NCBI GenBank assembly: GCA_903877645.1
Contig: CAIRES010000040.1
Span: 1 to 59,523 of the forward strand
Length of the DNA: 59,523 nt
Direction: 5' to 3'
Source of the DNA: an uncultured Bacteroidota bacterium
GTDB taxonomy: Bacteria; Bacteroidota; Bacteroidia; Chitinophagales; Chitinophagaceae
Below are positions 36,431 to 46,178 of the stretch, piece after piece. The notes beneath the pieces were generated by a model. That model saw only the letters and a program-made list of their open reading frames with translations. It had not been told where the DNA came from and searched no databases. Each line of letters starts with the position of its first letter. Position 1 is the first letter of the stretch. The translations under genes and the position numbers were made by a program.

Positions 36431-38113
36431 ATGAAAATATTCCTCGCGCAACAGAACTATCACATAGGCAATTTTGAGGCCAATACCGCCAAGATCATTG
36501 CTGCTATACAGGAAGCCAAGAAACAAGGTGGCGACATGGTCGTTTTCTCAGAGCTGGCTGTGTGTGGCTACCCTCCCCGCGATTTTTTGGAGTTCAATGA
36601 TTTTATAGAACAATGCCTCGCATCAATTGAGAAGATAAGGGAGGCCGCCGATACCATAGGTGTGCTGGTAGGTTGCCCATCCCGCAACGACAGGCCCGAA
36701 GGCAAAGACCTATTCAACAGCGCCTACCTGCTGCACGAAAAAGAAATAAAAGGGATAGTAAACAAATCGTTGCTGCCCAACTATGATATATTTGATGAGT
36801 ACCGTTATTTTGAGCCTGCATTTGAATGGAATGTACTGAACTTCAAAGGCAAGAAGCTGGCAGTAACCATTTGCGAAGACATTTGGGACCTGGTAGATGA
36901 CCCGCTGTACCGTTTACGGCCCATGGATATGCTCATCAGGCAGCAGCCGGACATCATGATCAACCTGAGTGCATCGCCGTTTGATTATGTACATGCCGAT
37001 GGCCGTAAGGGTATAGTGAAACAGAATGTACTGAAGTACAAACTACCCATGGTGTATTGCAACACCATAGGCTCACAAACTGAGATCATATTTGACGGCG
37101 GCTCGCTGGTAATGAGCCCTAACGGCGATATACTCACCGAGTTGCCGTATTTCACGGAAGCACTGCAAAGCGTAGACTGGCAGGATGATGGTAGTTTTAC
37201 ACAAGGTGTTGTACGCAATACAAACACCATATCACCGGTAGCCCTTACCCCCGAAAAATTTGAACCGAACAAAAGCACTGACCAGATACACAAGGCACTG
37301 CTGCTGGGTATTCGTGACTACTTCGGCAAGATGGGCTTTAAGAAGGCAATAGTAGCCTCATCCGGGGGCATAGACAGCGCAGTGGTCTTGGCGCTGGCTT
37401 GTGAGGCATTGGGTGCAGAAAATGTAAGCGCATTACTGCTGCCCTCACAATTCTCTACAGGACATTCGGTTGACGATGCTGTGCAGCTCTCTAAAAACCT
37501 GGGTGGAAAATACAACATCATCGCCATCGAAGATATTTTCAAATCGTTCGAAAAGGCGCTCGATCCAATATTTATGGGACTACCGTTTAACGTTGCTGAA
37601 GAGAACCTGCAATCAAGGATACGCGGGGCATTGGTAATGGCAGCCTCTAATAAGTTCGGCTCCATACTACTCAACACCTCTAATAAAAGCGAGCTGGCTA
37701 CCGGCTACGGCACATTGTATGGCGACATGGCCGGAGGCCTCGGCGTGCTGGGCGACCTGTATAAAATGCAGGTGTACGCCCTGGCGCGCTTCATCAACCG
37801 CGACAAAGATATCATCCCGCAAAACATAATTAACAAAGCCCCAAGCGCCGAACTGAGGCACGACCAGAAAGACAGCGACAGCCTGCCGGAATATGATATT
37901 CTCGACCCGATACTTTATCAATACATCGAGCGCAGGCAAGGCCCCAAGGAGATAGTAGCGCTGGGCAACGACCCTGCCCTCGTAAACCGTATACTGAAAC
38001 TCGTAAACACCAACGAATATAAGCGCAACCAGTTCTGCCCTATCATACGTGTATCGCCAAAGGCCTTTGGTGTGGGCAGAAGAGTGCCTATTGTTGGGAA
38101 ATATTTATCTTAA
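36431..38113 (+). CDS. nadE: NAD+ synthase, glutamine-hydrolysing type
   Basis: 560 residues with two domains. The N-terminal nitrilase-type glutaminase (1 to about 265) has the Glu-Lys-Cys triad in VVFSELAVCGYPP, VNKSLLPNYDIFDEYRYF and VTICEDIWD. The C-terminal synthase has the ATP-binding P-loop SSGGIDSAVV (from S310), LLPSQFSTGHS, 'NTSNKSELATGYGTLYGDMAGG' and RHDQKDSDSLP. It amidates deamido-NAD using glutamine as nitrogen donor. Length is typical of this form. Confidence 0.96.
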   Translation: MKIFLAQQNYHIGNFEANTAKIIAAIQEAKKQGGDMVVFSELAVCGYPPRDFLEFNDFIEQCLASIEKIREAADTIGVLVGCPSRNDRPEGKDLFNSAYLLHEKEIKGIVNKSLLPNYDIFDEYRYFEPAFEWNVLNFKGKKLAVTICEDIWDLVDDPLYRLRPMDMLIRQQPDIMINLSASPFDYVHADGRKGIVKQNVLKYKLPMVYCNTIGSQTEIIFDGGSLVMSPNGDILTELPYFTEALQSVDWQDDGSFTQGVVRNTNTISPVALTPEKFEPNKSTDQIHKALLLGIRDYFGKMGFKKAIVASSGGIDSAVVLALACEALGAENVSALLLPSQFSTGHSVDDAVQLSKNLGGKYNIIAIEDIFKSFEKALDPIFMGLPFNVAEENLQSRIRGALVMAASNKFGSILLNTSNKSELATGYGTLYGDMAGGLGVLGDLYKMQVYALARFINRDKDIIPQNIINKAPSAELRHDQKDSDSLPEYDILDPILYQYIERRQGPKEIVALGNDPALVNRILKLVNTNEYKRNQFCPIIRVSPKAFGVGRRVPIVGKYLS

Positions 38114-38156
38114 AATTTAATGATACATTCTTAAATTTGCATAAAAGAGCGCAAAA

Positions 38157-38741
38157 ATGAAATTAGCCGATCTTGATTTGAACCAGGTTTATACTTATGC
38201 CGATTACTTCAAATGGCAATTTGAAGAGCGTGTGGAATTAATAAAAGGCAAGATATTTAAAATGAGTCCGGCACCCAATTTCGATCACCAGGTATTGGCA
38301 GGCGAGATATATGGTACGATCAGAGATTTTTTACGAAAGCAACCTTGCAAGGTTTTCATTGCGCCATTTGATGTTCGCCTGCCAAGAAAGTCAATAGAAG
38401 ATGATGCTATTTATACCGTACTTCAACCGGATGTATGTGTAGTTTGCGACCCTTCTAAATTCGACAAAAAAGGTTGCATTGGCGCTCCGGATATTGTCGT
38501 GGAAATACTCTCTCCCGGAAATAATGAAAAAGAGATGAAGAACAAATTCGACATCTACGAAGAATCCGGTGTAAAAGAATACTGGATCGTATCGCCACAG
38601 GATAAGACTTTCCTGGTGAATATACTGACCAATGGCCATTATGTTACATCACGCCCTATGGTATCCGGCGATGTAGTTACTACTGCGGTGTTGCCCGGGT
38701 TCACTATGGACCTTAAAGAGTTATTTGAGAATATCAATTAG
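38157..38741 (+). CDS. Uma2 family endonuclease (DUF820)
   Basis: 194 residues. PD-(D/E)XK-type fold: 'YFKWQFEERVELIKGKIFKMSPAPNFDHQ', VFIAPFDVRLP, QPDVCVVCDPSKFD, 'GAPDIVVEILSPGN' with the catalytic D and E, then KFDIYEESGVKEYWIVSP. Uma2 genes are abundant, often multi-copy, and of unclear biological role. A TAAATTTG box (38132-38139) precedes the start. It is convergent with, and overlaps by 8 bases, the glycosyltransferase gene at 38734. Confidence 0.92.
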   Translation: MKLADLDLNQVYTYADYFKWQFEERVELIKGKIFKMSPAPNFDHQVLAGEIYGTIRDFLRKQPCKVFIAPFDVRLPRKSIEDDAIYTVLQPDVCVVCDPSKFDKKGCIGAPDIVVEILSPGNNEKEMKNKFDIYEESGVKEYWIVSPQDKTFLVNILTNGHYVTSRPMVSGDVVTTAVLPGFTMDLKELFENIN

Positions 38742-39762
38742 TTGTTTTGGGTGCAGTCTGCGCCCAAAATTTCTTCACCTGCTCCACTGCAATATTCATA
38801 TCCAGGTCTTTCATGCACTTGAAATGTCCTTTAGGGCATTTGTTATAGCCCAGTTTGCTGCACGGATGGCAACTTAAACCTTTATTCTCCATTATAACGG
38901 ATAATGGTGATACACGCTCATTAAGGTTATTAAAACCGTAATAGGGAAACATACCCATCTCCGGCGACGTATTACCCCATAGCGATATGATCGGCTTTTG
39001 AAAGGCCGCTGCCACATGCATCAGTCCGGTATCATTACTCACCGCCACACGGGCTATCTTCACCAGTTCAGCCGATTCATTGATACTGAACTTGCCACAC
39101 GAGTTGTATATTTTTATAGGGTCCTGCAGTGCTATATCTCCACCCGCACTTACATCTTCAGGGCCGCCAAGCAGCATCACAGGGTATGGCACTGTAGCGC
39201 AAAATTGTTTCCAATGCTCCACAGGTAGTTTCTTGGTGGCGTACGATCCACCTATCACGCAGCCTACATAGCCACCCCAATGGCTCATGGGTATGTCTTT
39301 GTTACTGATACGTTTCAGGTCATCAAAGAAGTAATCCAGGCCCTTTCCATCGTTCTTCACTCCCAGATCCCTCACGGTTTCCATATACCGCTCCACAATG
39401 CTTTTGTCGGGCATAGCGGCTATCTTAAAATTGACGAGCAGCCATTTTTGTATGTTCAGTTTGTCAAAGGAATTGCTTTTAACGCCCAAAGCCTTTTTCA
39501 CCCGCATAGTGCGTGTATTCTTATGAAGGTCTATTACAAGGTCGAACTTCTCTTGCTTCAATTCCTCGGTCACCGGCTTCAGATCATCGTACAGGTAATG
39601 CAACTTATCTATGTAAGGGCTGTTCATCAGCAAAGGCCCATATGCGGCCTTGGTCAGGTAATGAATTTGTATATCAGGCCGCTGCTGTTTCAGACAACGG
39701 ATGACGGGTGTAGTGAGTACAATATCGCCAATGGAAGAAAAACGGATGACCAGTATCTTCAT
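38734..39762 (-). CDS. Glycosyltransferase family 9 (heptosyltransferase-like)
   Basis: 342 residues. GT-B fold of the lipopolysaccharide heptosyltransferase family: start ILVIRFSSIGDIVLTTPVI, middle 'DLVIDLHKNTRT', and the sugar-nucleotide block SNDTGLMHVAAAFQKPIISLWGNTSP. A C-terminal Cys-rich stretch (CHPCSKLGYNKCPKGHFKCM) is typical of the Bacteroidota members. It probably adds a core sugar to lipid A-core at the inner membrane. The 3' end overlaps Uma2 by 8 bases; upstream lies an 8-bp repeat tract. Confidence 0.9.
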   Translation of the reverse strand: MKILVIRFSSIGDIVLTTPVIRCLKQQRPDIQIHYLTKAAYGPLLMNSPYIDKLHYLYDDLKPVTEELKQEKFDLVIDLHKNTRTMRVKKALGVKSNSFDKLNIQKWLLVNFKIAAMPDKSIVERYMETVRDLGVKNDGKGLDYFFDDLKRISNKDIPMSHWGGYVGCVIGGSYATKKLPVEHWKQFCATVPYPVMLLGGPEDVSAGGDIALQDPIKIYNSCGKFSINESAELVKIARVAVSNDTGLMHVAAAFQKPIISLWGNTSPEMGMFPYYGFNNLNERVSPLSVIMENKGLSCHPCSKLGYNKCPKGHFKCMKDLDMNIAVEQVKKFWAQTAPKTTN

Positions 39763-39766
39763 TTCT

Positions 39767-39914
39767 TAGTTAAAAGGTTATTTAATTAAAGGGTTAATTA
39801 GGCAAATAAGAGCAATACGTTAAGGTATTTGGGGGACACCTAGTTAACTAGTTAACTTGTTAACCCTTTAACCAGTTAACCTTTTTAACCAGTTAGGCTG
39901 ATTAACCTGTTGAC
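39767..39914. repeat. Degenerate 8-bp tandem repeats (TAGTTAAC type), two blocks
   Basis: Block one (39767-39798) reads TAGTTAAA, AGGTTATT, TAATTAAA, GGGTTAAT. Block two (39841-39914) reads TAGTTAAC twice, then TTGTTAAC, CCTTTAAC, CAGTTAAC, a 9-base unit, CAGTTAGG, a 9-base unit and CTGTTGAC. About 40 non-repetitive bases lie between. The tract fills the gap between two minus-strand genes. Confidence 0.7.
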
Positions 39915-39915
39915 T

Positions 39916-40770
39916 CTAATTTGGCGAATAGGACAGTTCACACCATGCCTTATTATCCGTGACGCCGAGGGCCTCCTTTGCTGCAGTAGCTATACCTATG
40001 ATGCTCCCTGCATATTGCTTGGTATCAGGTATAGGGCCCAGCACCTTCACATAAATGGTTTTCCCTGTACCCGGATTGGTCACCTTAATGATACTGCCCC
40101 GTGGTGTGGAATTATGAAAAGCATAATAGATATTGCTCTTACCCGTCTTCTCAAAAAACACCGCTGTACCCTTTTCCGTCAACACATTTGTCCCATTGTT
40201 GGTTTGGCGGTCATAGGCTATATCAAGGCCACCCGGCACAACCTGAGGGTCGGCAACGGCATTTCCTTCCTTCACAGGTGCCGGATAAACTAATTCACTG
40301 GCAGGGTTTGCGGTATCGCGGGTGATTATCCTTATCCATCCTACAAAAAGAGTTTGGCCGGGTGTCACTGTATTGCCTTTCATGTTGTTCCAAGCTCTCA
40401 TATCGCTTTTTGTAACACCGGCATAGGTACTTAAAAGAGGAAGATCGTCTTTTGGCACTACATGATAGTACAATTCCTGTCTGTCGGCAAGAGGCTGTCT
40501 TGTAGTATAATAATTTTCAGGCTTAACGGGAATATTGATCATCGCACCAGGTGCCAGCGACTTTATACTCTCCACTTCATTAGCATAAGCCAAAACCGGG
40601 TCTGTAATATAAAACCGCTGTGCGAGCATATGCGGCGTTTCTCCCGGTTTCACCTGGTACTTCACTATCCAGCCGGTGCCTTTATGGATCACAAAAAGAC
40701 TATCGACAATTTGAGCATCAGCTTTGAAAGAAAATATAAATAATATAACTACCAGGAAGTGCTTTAACAT
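39916..40770 (-). CDS. LysM / RlpA-like cell-wall protein
   Basis: 284 residues with a signal peptide (MLKHFLVVILFIFSFKADA). Two LysM-type peptidoglycan-binding units: VKYQVKPGETPHMLAQRFYI (about 33-80) and YYHVVPKDDLPLLSTYAGV (about 96-140). The C-terminal 85 residues form an RlpA-like double-psi beta barrel: KGTAVFFEKTGKSNIYYAFH, PRGSIIKVTNPGTGKTIYV and KVLGPIPDTKQYAGSIIGIA. It is periplasmic and probably binds or trims peptidoglycan. Confidence 0.82.
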   Translation of the reverse strand: MLKHFLVVILFIFSFKADAQIVDSLFVIHKGTGWIVKYQVKPGETPHMLAQRFYITDPVLAYANEVESIKSLAPGAMINIPVKPENYYTTRQPLADRQELYYHVVPKDDLPLLSTYAGVTKSDMRAWNNMKGNTVTPGQTLFVGWIRIITRDTANPASELVYPAPVKEGNAVADPQVVPGGLDIAYDRQTNNGTNVLTEKGTAVFFEKTGKSNIYYAFHNSTPRGSIIKVTNPGTGKTIYVKVLGPIPDTKQYAGSIIGIATAAKEALGVTDNKAWCELSYSPN

Positions 40771-40868
40771 AGTCAGCGGATTTGGTCACGAAAAGTACAA
40801 CAATTATGCCCAAAATTACTACTGTTTACCATAAAGTCATAATTCCATGTTAAGCTGTAGTATGTGTT

Positions 40869-42221
40869 CTACTCCGGCAGTTCCATTCGAATGCGCCAAT
40901 GTTTTGGCAAGTAGTTATTCATGCGGTTTCCAAGCGATTTTACCCAGCCAAGCCCAAGCCCATTGTATTTTACCAAAAGCCAGCCTTTTTGCGCCCCCTC
41001 AATGCCCATATCCTCCCTTTTCAGATATAAAAGAGCCTGTTCTCGGCTTAATTCAATAGCAGGCAGACGTTCATTCTTGTCAATGCTCAGTGCCACATCA
41101 TGCGATGGCAACCAATCTTTTGCCGAGGGATTGCCCATAGGCAAACCTGTTCTTCTCAGGTACACACACTGCTTCAGGATGTTCAGGTCGCCTTCATGAG
41201 CGGGCAGCAATGCGCTAAAATCCTCCTTACCCTGTATACAAACAAAATCATTATCTCGCAGCAGGAATCCTGCCATTTCCTGCATTTTTCTATCATTGAA
41301 TGTCTTAAATCTTCCCATCCTCATTTCATCAGCCTCTTCCTTTTTTTGTACTGCCGCTATAAAAAAACCCTCCCCCTTTACATTACCGGGGAAGAACCTG
41401 TAACCGGTCATCCCTTTGCCCGACTGCACCTCGGCTATACCCCACTCTTCCTTGAGCGGCACCGTGCACGAAGTAGCATCATAGGTCTCTGCCAGCCAGT
41501 CCAGAACTTCCTCATCCTCCTTTGGTGAATACGAGCAGGTCGCATACACAAGTATACCATCTTCCTTCAATGCCGGCCAAACATCCGCAAGTATACGCTG
41601 CTGGCGATCTCCGCACATTTGTACATTCGCTTCGCTCCATTCGTCTATAGCCCGCGCATCCTTACGCCACAACCCGCTACCACTGCATGGCGCATCTACA
41701 ACGATCACGTCAAAATAGCCTGTAAGTTTTGTAAAATCCCTTGGGTCGTTGCTCGTTACCCAGGTATTCATATACCCCCAGCGGGTCATATTCTCTTCCA
41801 GTATAGAAGCACGGGTTCGGATCACTTCATTGGAAATGAGCAGGCTGTCCTTATCTAACAAAGACGCAATAAGGGTACTCTTACCACCCGGCGCAGCACA
41901 CAGATCCAGCACGCGCAACCCTGTCCTTCCTTGTATTACATGTCGTAGAAGGTGATCAAGAAACATAGAAGAAGCCTCCTGCACATAGTATGCACCCGCA
42001 TGATATGCAGGATCGAGCGTGAATACCGGCCTTTCAGGCAAATAAACCCCGCCTTCGCACCAGGGCACTTTCTCCTCTGTCGCAAACAAACCAATGTCCT
42101 TAGCGCCGTTCACTCGTACAGACACGGGTGCAGGCTGATCATGGGCTTCAAGAAAAGCCTGCTCATTAAAGCCTTTTATGCCGTGCAGGTCTTGTAGTAT
42201 AGAGGATGGTATCTGTCTCAT
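40869..42221 (-). CDS. rRNA/tRNA m5C methyltransferase, RsmF-like
   Basis: 450 residues from MRQIPSSIL (42221); a start ten codons upstream is also open. SAM-dependent RNA cytosine-C5 methyltransferase of the NOL1/NOP2/Sun family: the PVSVRVNG entry, 'YYVQEASSM', the SAM loop LDLCAAPGGKSTL, the motif IV Cys in VDAPCSGSG, and the catalytic Cys in YATCSYSPKEDEEV. The C-terminal 150 residues match the RsmF C-terminal (PUA-like) region, so 16S rRNA is the likely target, but YebU/RsmF identity was not tested. It is divergent from the gene at 42295. Confidence 0.88.
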   Translation of the reverse strand: MRQIPSSILQDLHGIKGFNEQAFLEAHDQPAPVSVRVNGAKDIGLFATEEKVPWCEGGVYLPERPVFTLDPAYHAGAYYVQEASSMFLDHLLRHVIQGRTGLRVLDLCAAPGGKSTLIASLLDKDSLLISNEVIRTRASILEENMTRWGYMNTWVTSNDPRDFTKLTGYFDVIVVDAPCSGSGLWRKDARAIDEWSEANVQMCGDRQQRILADVWPALKEDGILVYATCSYSPKEDEEVLDWLAETYDATSCTVPLKEEWGIAEVQSGKGMTGYRFFPGNVKGEGFFIAAVQKKEEADEMRMGRFKTFNDRKMQEMAGFLLRDNDFVCIQGKEDFSALLPAHEGDLNILKQCVYLRRTGLPMGNPSAKDWLPSHDVALSIDKNERLPAIELSREQALLYLKREDMGIEGAQKGWLLVKYNGLGLGWVKSLGNRMNNYLPKHWRIRMELPE

Positions 42222-42294
42222 TCCGATCGGCAAACATAGCCGCAAATTCAATTCTATAAAAGATAAAAGTTACTTTTATTTTCGCGATACCATT

Positions 42295-43611
42295 ATGAAA
42301 GCAAAGCTCACTACAAAAATACCACTTATACTGCTATTGCTCCTCACTTTGGTGTTTGCAAAGCTCCAGTTCAATAAGCGTTTAGGCGCTCCCGACGATG
42401 TATGTATGAACATTTGCTCCGATGGCCGTGGCTATTATGCATGGCTACCTGCTATATTCATTTACCACGATCTGAATTTCGGCTTTTTTGAGCAAGTAGA
42501 ATTAAAGACCAGCCCATGCGGAGGCGCCATCGGCGGCTGCATACAAGACTACCGCAATTCATTTGACGGCCATATCTGTAACAAGTACTACCCGGGTACG
42601 GCATTTATGATGCTACCGTTCTTTGCATGGGCGCATATAACCGAGTCTATGGGCGGTTACCGGACAACGGGTTACTCTCCTCTTTATTTCCAGATGATAG
42701 GTATTTCGGGCATTTGCTATTTTCTGCTGGGCATGCTGATATTCCTCGCTATTCTGCGAAAGCTACAACTGAATATATTACAACAGTCGCTAACAATACT
42801 ACTGGTTACTTTCGGCTCCAATATGCTTTACTTTACTGCCGATAAGCCTGCCTACTCACACATTTATTCTTTTGTTCTTATCGCGGCATTCCTCTACTAT
42901 GCCATTTGCCTCAGGGAACATTTTTCAGCAAAACACCTCGCTTATCTATCTTTTCTTACAGGGTTCATATTCATCACCCGCCCTGTGAATGTATCTATAG
43001 TGCTCATTCTACCCTTCCTGCTTTGGGAATGCCGTACAATGCTTATGGATGTGTTGCGCCAAAAACCATCCGTACTGCTGGCGCTGCTGCCGGGCCTCAT
43101 TATGCCGTGCATACTCTTTGATCTTTACCATATCTCCACGGGGCATTTATTTATCTATTCATACGACAAGGAAGGCTTTGATTTTCTACATCCCCACTTT
43201 TGGCAATTTCTGTTCAGCTACGACAATGGGGTGTTTCCTTATACGCCTTTGTTGCTCCTTCCATTCGTTTTCCTTTTTGCATGGTACAAGCTGACAGATA
43301 AACCATTGATTGCAGGAGCTTTTATCACAATGCTTGTTACCGCATACATACACAGCTCGTGGTGGTGCTGGAGTTATGGGCTATCCTTCGGGGCAAGGAC
43401 TATGCTCGATTTCCTGCCGCTGTTCGGCATCATCATTGGCCTCTCGCTCAAGAACGCCAACCTTAAAAAACATTTTTACCTCCTGCCTGTTTACTTTCTC
43501 TGCTGCACCGTCACTATGGTGCTTTACGACCGCAAGAACCATGGCTACATGAGCCAATACCCGATTACAGATTACTGGCCGGCTTTACGCAGCAGTTTAG
43601 GCATGAAGTAA
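42295..43611 (+). CDS. Polytopic membrane protein, possible family 39-like glycosyltransferase
   Basis: 438 residues from the ATG at 42295 (MKAKLTTKIPLILLLLLTLV); the open frame to 42178 has no sensible start and overlaps the divergent gene. About ten to twelve membrane segments. After the first one a periplasmic loop holds DGRGYYAWLPAIFIYHDLN and 'NKYYPGTAFMMLPFFAW', where acidic residues lie as in ArnT/PMT-like enzymes. That suggests a lipid-linked sugar transferase, but no clear DD motif fixes it. It ends 5 bases from convergent purB. Confidence 0.65.
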   Translation: MKAKLTTKIPLILLLLLTLVFAKLQFNKRLGAPDDVCMNICSDGRGYYAWLPAIFIYHDLNFGFFEQVELKTSPCGGAIGGCIQDYRNSFDGHICNKYYPGTAFMMLPFFAWAHITESMGGYRTTGYSPLYFQMIGISGICYFLLGMLIFLAILRKLQLNILQQSLTILLVTFGSNMLYFTADKPAYSHIYSFVLIAAFLYYAICLREHFSAKHLAYLSFLTGFIFITRPVNVSIVLILPFLLWECRTMLMDVLRQKPSVLLALLPGLIMPCILFDLYHISTGHLFIYSYDKEGFDFLHPHFWQFLFSYDNGVFPYTPLLLLPFVFLFAWYKLTDKPLIAGAFITMLVTAYIHSSWWCWSYGLSFGARTMLDFLPLFGIIIGLSLKNANLKKHFYLLPVYFLCCTVTMVLYDRKNHGYMSQYPITDYWPALRSSLGMK

Positions 43612-43616
43612 GGCCG

Positions 43617-44966
43617 CTAAAGTTCAAACGCCACGCCTATATAGTTGTGCGGTGTGATCGCCTTCAGTTCTTTCTTCACTTTGGCTGTCACTTTCAGCGT
43701 TTCTATGAAATCGTGGATGTCTTTTTTGCCTATACTTACTTTGCCTCTCGTCAGCTCTTTTAGTGCCTCATAAGGTTTTGGATAATGCTCGCGGCGCAAT
43801 ACGGTTTGTATGGCTTCTGCCACCACGGCCCAGTTGTTCTCCAGGTCATCGGTCATTTTCTGCTTGTTCAGCAGCAGCTTACTGATCCCTTTTTCTAATG
43901 AACGGAGCGCCAGGAAGCTATGACTCAATGGCACACCCACATTGCGCAATACTGTGCTATCGGTAAGATCGCGTTGCAGGCGGCTGATGGGCAGCTTGGC
44001 GCTCAGGTGCTCGTACAGGGCATTGGCTATGCCCAGGTTGCCCTCGGCATTCTCAAAGTCTATAGGGTTTACCTTATGCGGCATGGCGCTGCTGCCTACC
44101 TCACCGGCCTTTACCTTCTGTTTAAAATACTCCATAGATATATATTGCCATACATCGCGGCATAGGTCTATAAGTATGGTGTTGATGCGCTTCAGGGTAT
44201 CGAACTGGGCAGCTATATTGTCGTAATGTTCTATCTGCGTGGTGTATTGCATCCGCTCCAACCCCAGCTTTTTATTCAGGAGGTCGTTCCCAAACTTAGG
44301 CCAGTCAATATGCGGGAAGGCGACATGATGGGCGTTGAAGTTACCGGTAGCACCGCCAAATTTGGCTGCGAACGGAATATTCAGCAGTTGGTCTATCTGG
44401 CCCTCTATACGCTCCACAAATACCATAAACTCCTTACCCAGTGTAGTGGGTGATGCCGGCTGTCCGTGCGTACGTGCCAGCATAGGTATACCATTCCATT
44501 CGGTAGCCAGGTGGTATAGCTGCAAGTGCAGGTTCAGCAGGGCTGGCAGGTATTGTTCCTCCAGTGCATCCTTCCACAACAATGGCACAGCGGTATTATT
44601 GATATCCTGCGAGGTAAGGCCGAAGTGGATCCACTCCACGCTATCGCCTGCGCCTAGTGCTTCTAATTTATCCTTCAGGAAGTACTCCACTGCCTTTACA
44701 TCATGGTTGGTGGTCTTTTCGGTATTCTTGATCTGCTGGGCATCTGCCTCACTGAAATCTTCATAAATAGCTCTCAATTTGGCAGGTTTTACCTTTGCCG
44801 GCAGGGAAATGATCTTCTTTTCGGCCAAAAACAGGAAATACTCCACCTCTACCCTTACCCGGTAACGGATAAGCCCGAATTCAGAGAAATAAGGCGCAAG
44901 TACAGCAAGTTGAGAGCGGTAACGCCCGTCTATAGGGCTAATGGCAGTGAGTGCGTTGAGTTCCAT
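43617..44966 (-). CDS. purB: Adenylosuccinate lyase
   Basis: 449 residues, normal length. It removes fumarate from SAICAR and adenylosuccinate in purine synthesis. The fumarase/aspartase superfamily signature GSSAMPHKVNPIDFENAEGN is present, as are LTSQDINNTAVPLLWKDAL (catalytic-region His in 'THGQPASPTTLGKE') and VEYFLKDKL. Monocistronic, with its own -7 box. Confidence 0.96.
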   Translation of the reverse strand: MELNALTAISPIDGRYRSQLAVLAPYFSEFGLIRYRVRVEVEYFLFLAEKKIISLPAKVKPAKLRAIYEDFSEADAQQIKNTEKTTNHDVKAVEYFLKDKLEALGAGDSVEWIHFGLTSQDINNTAVPLLWKDALEEQYLPALLNLHLQLYHLATEWNGIPMLARTHGQPASPTTLGKEFMVFVERIEGQIDQLLNIPFAAKFGGATGNFNAHHVAFPHIDWPKFGNDLLNKKLGLERMQYTTQIEHYDNIAAQFDTLKRINTILIDLCRDVWQYISMEYFKQKVKAGEVGSSAMPHKVNPIDFENAEGNLGIANALYEHLSAKLPISRLQRDLTDSTVLRNVGVPLSHSFLALRSLEKGISKLLLNKQKMTDDLENNWAVVAEAIQTVLRREHYPKPYEALKELTRGKVSIGKKDIHDFIETLKVTAKVKKELKAITPHNYIGVAFEL

Positions 44967-44971
44967 AGCCG

Positions 44972-44979
44972 CAAAGATA
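44972..44979 (-). promoter_or_regulatory. -7 box of purB
   Basis: Minus-strand TATCTTTG ends 6 bases upstream of the ATG, which would give a very short or absent leader. No good -33 box. Confidence 0.4.
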
Positions 44980-45152
44980 GGAATTACACTAAACGTTGCT
45001 CATCCCATTTATGCACCGGGCCATCTACCCTATATTATATTTATCAAAAGTATATCAAACATTTTTGGTCTTCACTACGTCTATATGATTAATAGTATAT
45101 TTTGTTGTACTTTTGCCAAGCTTTTTACAAAAACGTAGCGTCAATCTGTGTT

Positions 45153-45168
45153 TGGCACATTATTTGCA
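45153..45168 (+). promoter_or_regulatory. Sigma-54 promoter of the lipoprotein gene
   Basis: TGGCACATTATTTGCA fits the RpoN consensus TGGCAC-N5-TTGCW almost exactly. GG (45154-45155) and GC (45166-45167) are on the required 12-base register, preceded by TT. Transcription would start near 45179, so the gene's real start codon must lie at 45196 or later. A sigma-70-like TACTTTTG box also occurs at 45108-45115. Confidence 0.7.
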
Positions 45169-45198
45169 GGTATGTGTCTGAATTATAGAATTGCGATG

Positions 45199-46158
45199 AT
45201 GGATAATATGAAAACAATGAAAAAATACCTTTTACCGGCTTTTATGATCACGATCACCGCAATAATGGGATCGTGCAGTAAAAGTTACACCCCTACTGTT
45301 GGCCCATATTCTAATCTTGAATTTGCTGTAGCAACGATAACAAGCGCAGCAGAAACGACTTTTGTAGATGCGTCTAAAGGTGGCACCTACTATGGCAAAA
45401 GCGGCTCCCGGTTCATCATTCCGCAGAATGCGTTTCAAACATCTGGTGGCGGTGCTGTTACCGGTACTATCGGGATCATCTCGGCAGAATTCCTCACTAA
45501 AACAGACATGATGTTTTCAGGCATTTTCCCGTACAACCCCTCAAATAACCTTGCTACGGCCGGAGAGGTTTATATTAACGCATTAGACCAAAACCTGAAT
45601 ACACTTAATTTCACCACAGATCTCAGGTATACTATAAATATACCACAAGCCGGCACTCCTCCTGAAGGCTTGTCCTTTTTTGTTGGCGGCCAGATCCCCA
45701 GTTCTAAGGACGTGGCCTGGAGCGCCGATCTGGACAGTAATGTAGGTAGCATTACCTATATGCTGGGGCATAATGCAGACACTATCAGTATCACCTCTAA
45801 TAAAACCGGGTTTGTAGCTGCAGATAAGTCAATTGATGATCCAAAGACGCATTACCCTACCTTCTCTGTAACACCGGTAATACCTGGTGTTACTTTGTCT
45901 GATACAGTTGCTGCTTTTGCCGTTTATGATGGGTACAACAGTATGTGGCTGATGCAAAATGTGAATAGTAATCATATTTTCACAGAGTCACAAGTACGTC
46001 CCATCCCGCTGCATTTTGTGCTAATGACCGTTGTCAATGGTTATTTTTATGCGGGTATCCTTGCTGTGCCGCAACTTACCAATAATGCCAACTACCAAGT
46101 GACCCTGACGCAAATAGCTCCGTCTGACTTCAAAACAATGGTGGGCAATTTACCATAA
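45199..46158 (+). CDS. Exported lipoprotein, unknown function
   Basis: About 319 residues from ATG 45199; other starts at 45196, 45208 and 45217 are equally possible, while the upstream open frame to 45148 contains the promoter and is rejected. The N-terminus MKKYLLPAFMITITAIMGSC is a lipoprotein signal with the acylated Cys after MGS. The mature protein is beta-rich, with Gly/Thr/Ser-rich repeating strands. It has no family I recognise. The sigma-54 promoter suggests control by an enhancer-binding protein. A strong terminator follows. Confidence 0.75.
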   Translation: MDNMKTMKKYLLPAFMITITAIMGSCSKSYTPTVGPYSNLEFAVATITSAAETTFVDASKGGTYYGKSGSRFIIPQNAFQTSGGGAVTGTIGIISAEFLTKTDMMFSGIFPYNPSNNLATAGEVYINALDQNLNTLNFTTDLRYTINIPQAGTPPEGLSFFVGGQIPSSKDVAWSADLDSNVGSITYMLGHNADTISITSNKTGFVAADKSIDDPKTHYPTFSVTPVIPGVTLSDTVAAFAVYDGYNSMWLMQNVNSNHIFTESQVRPIPLHFVLMTVVNGYFYAGILAVPQLTNNANYQVTLTQIAPSDFKTMVGNLP

Positions 46159-46178
46159 GCATACCACAAACTCATTTT

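Noticed and set aside
45148-45198. Upstream start of the lipoprotein frame
   Set aside because: It would include the sigma-54 element and precede the predicted transcription start; the lipoprotein signal begins later.
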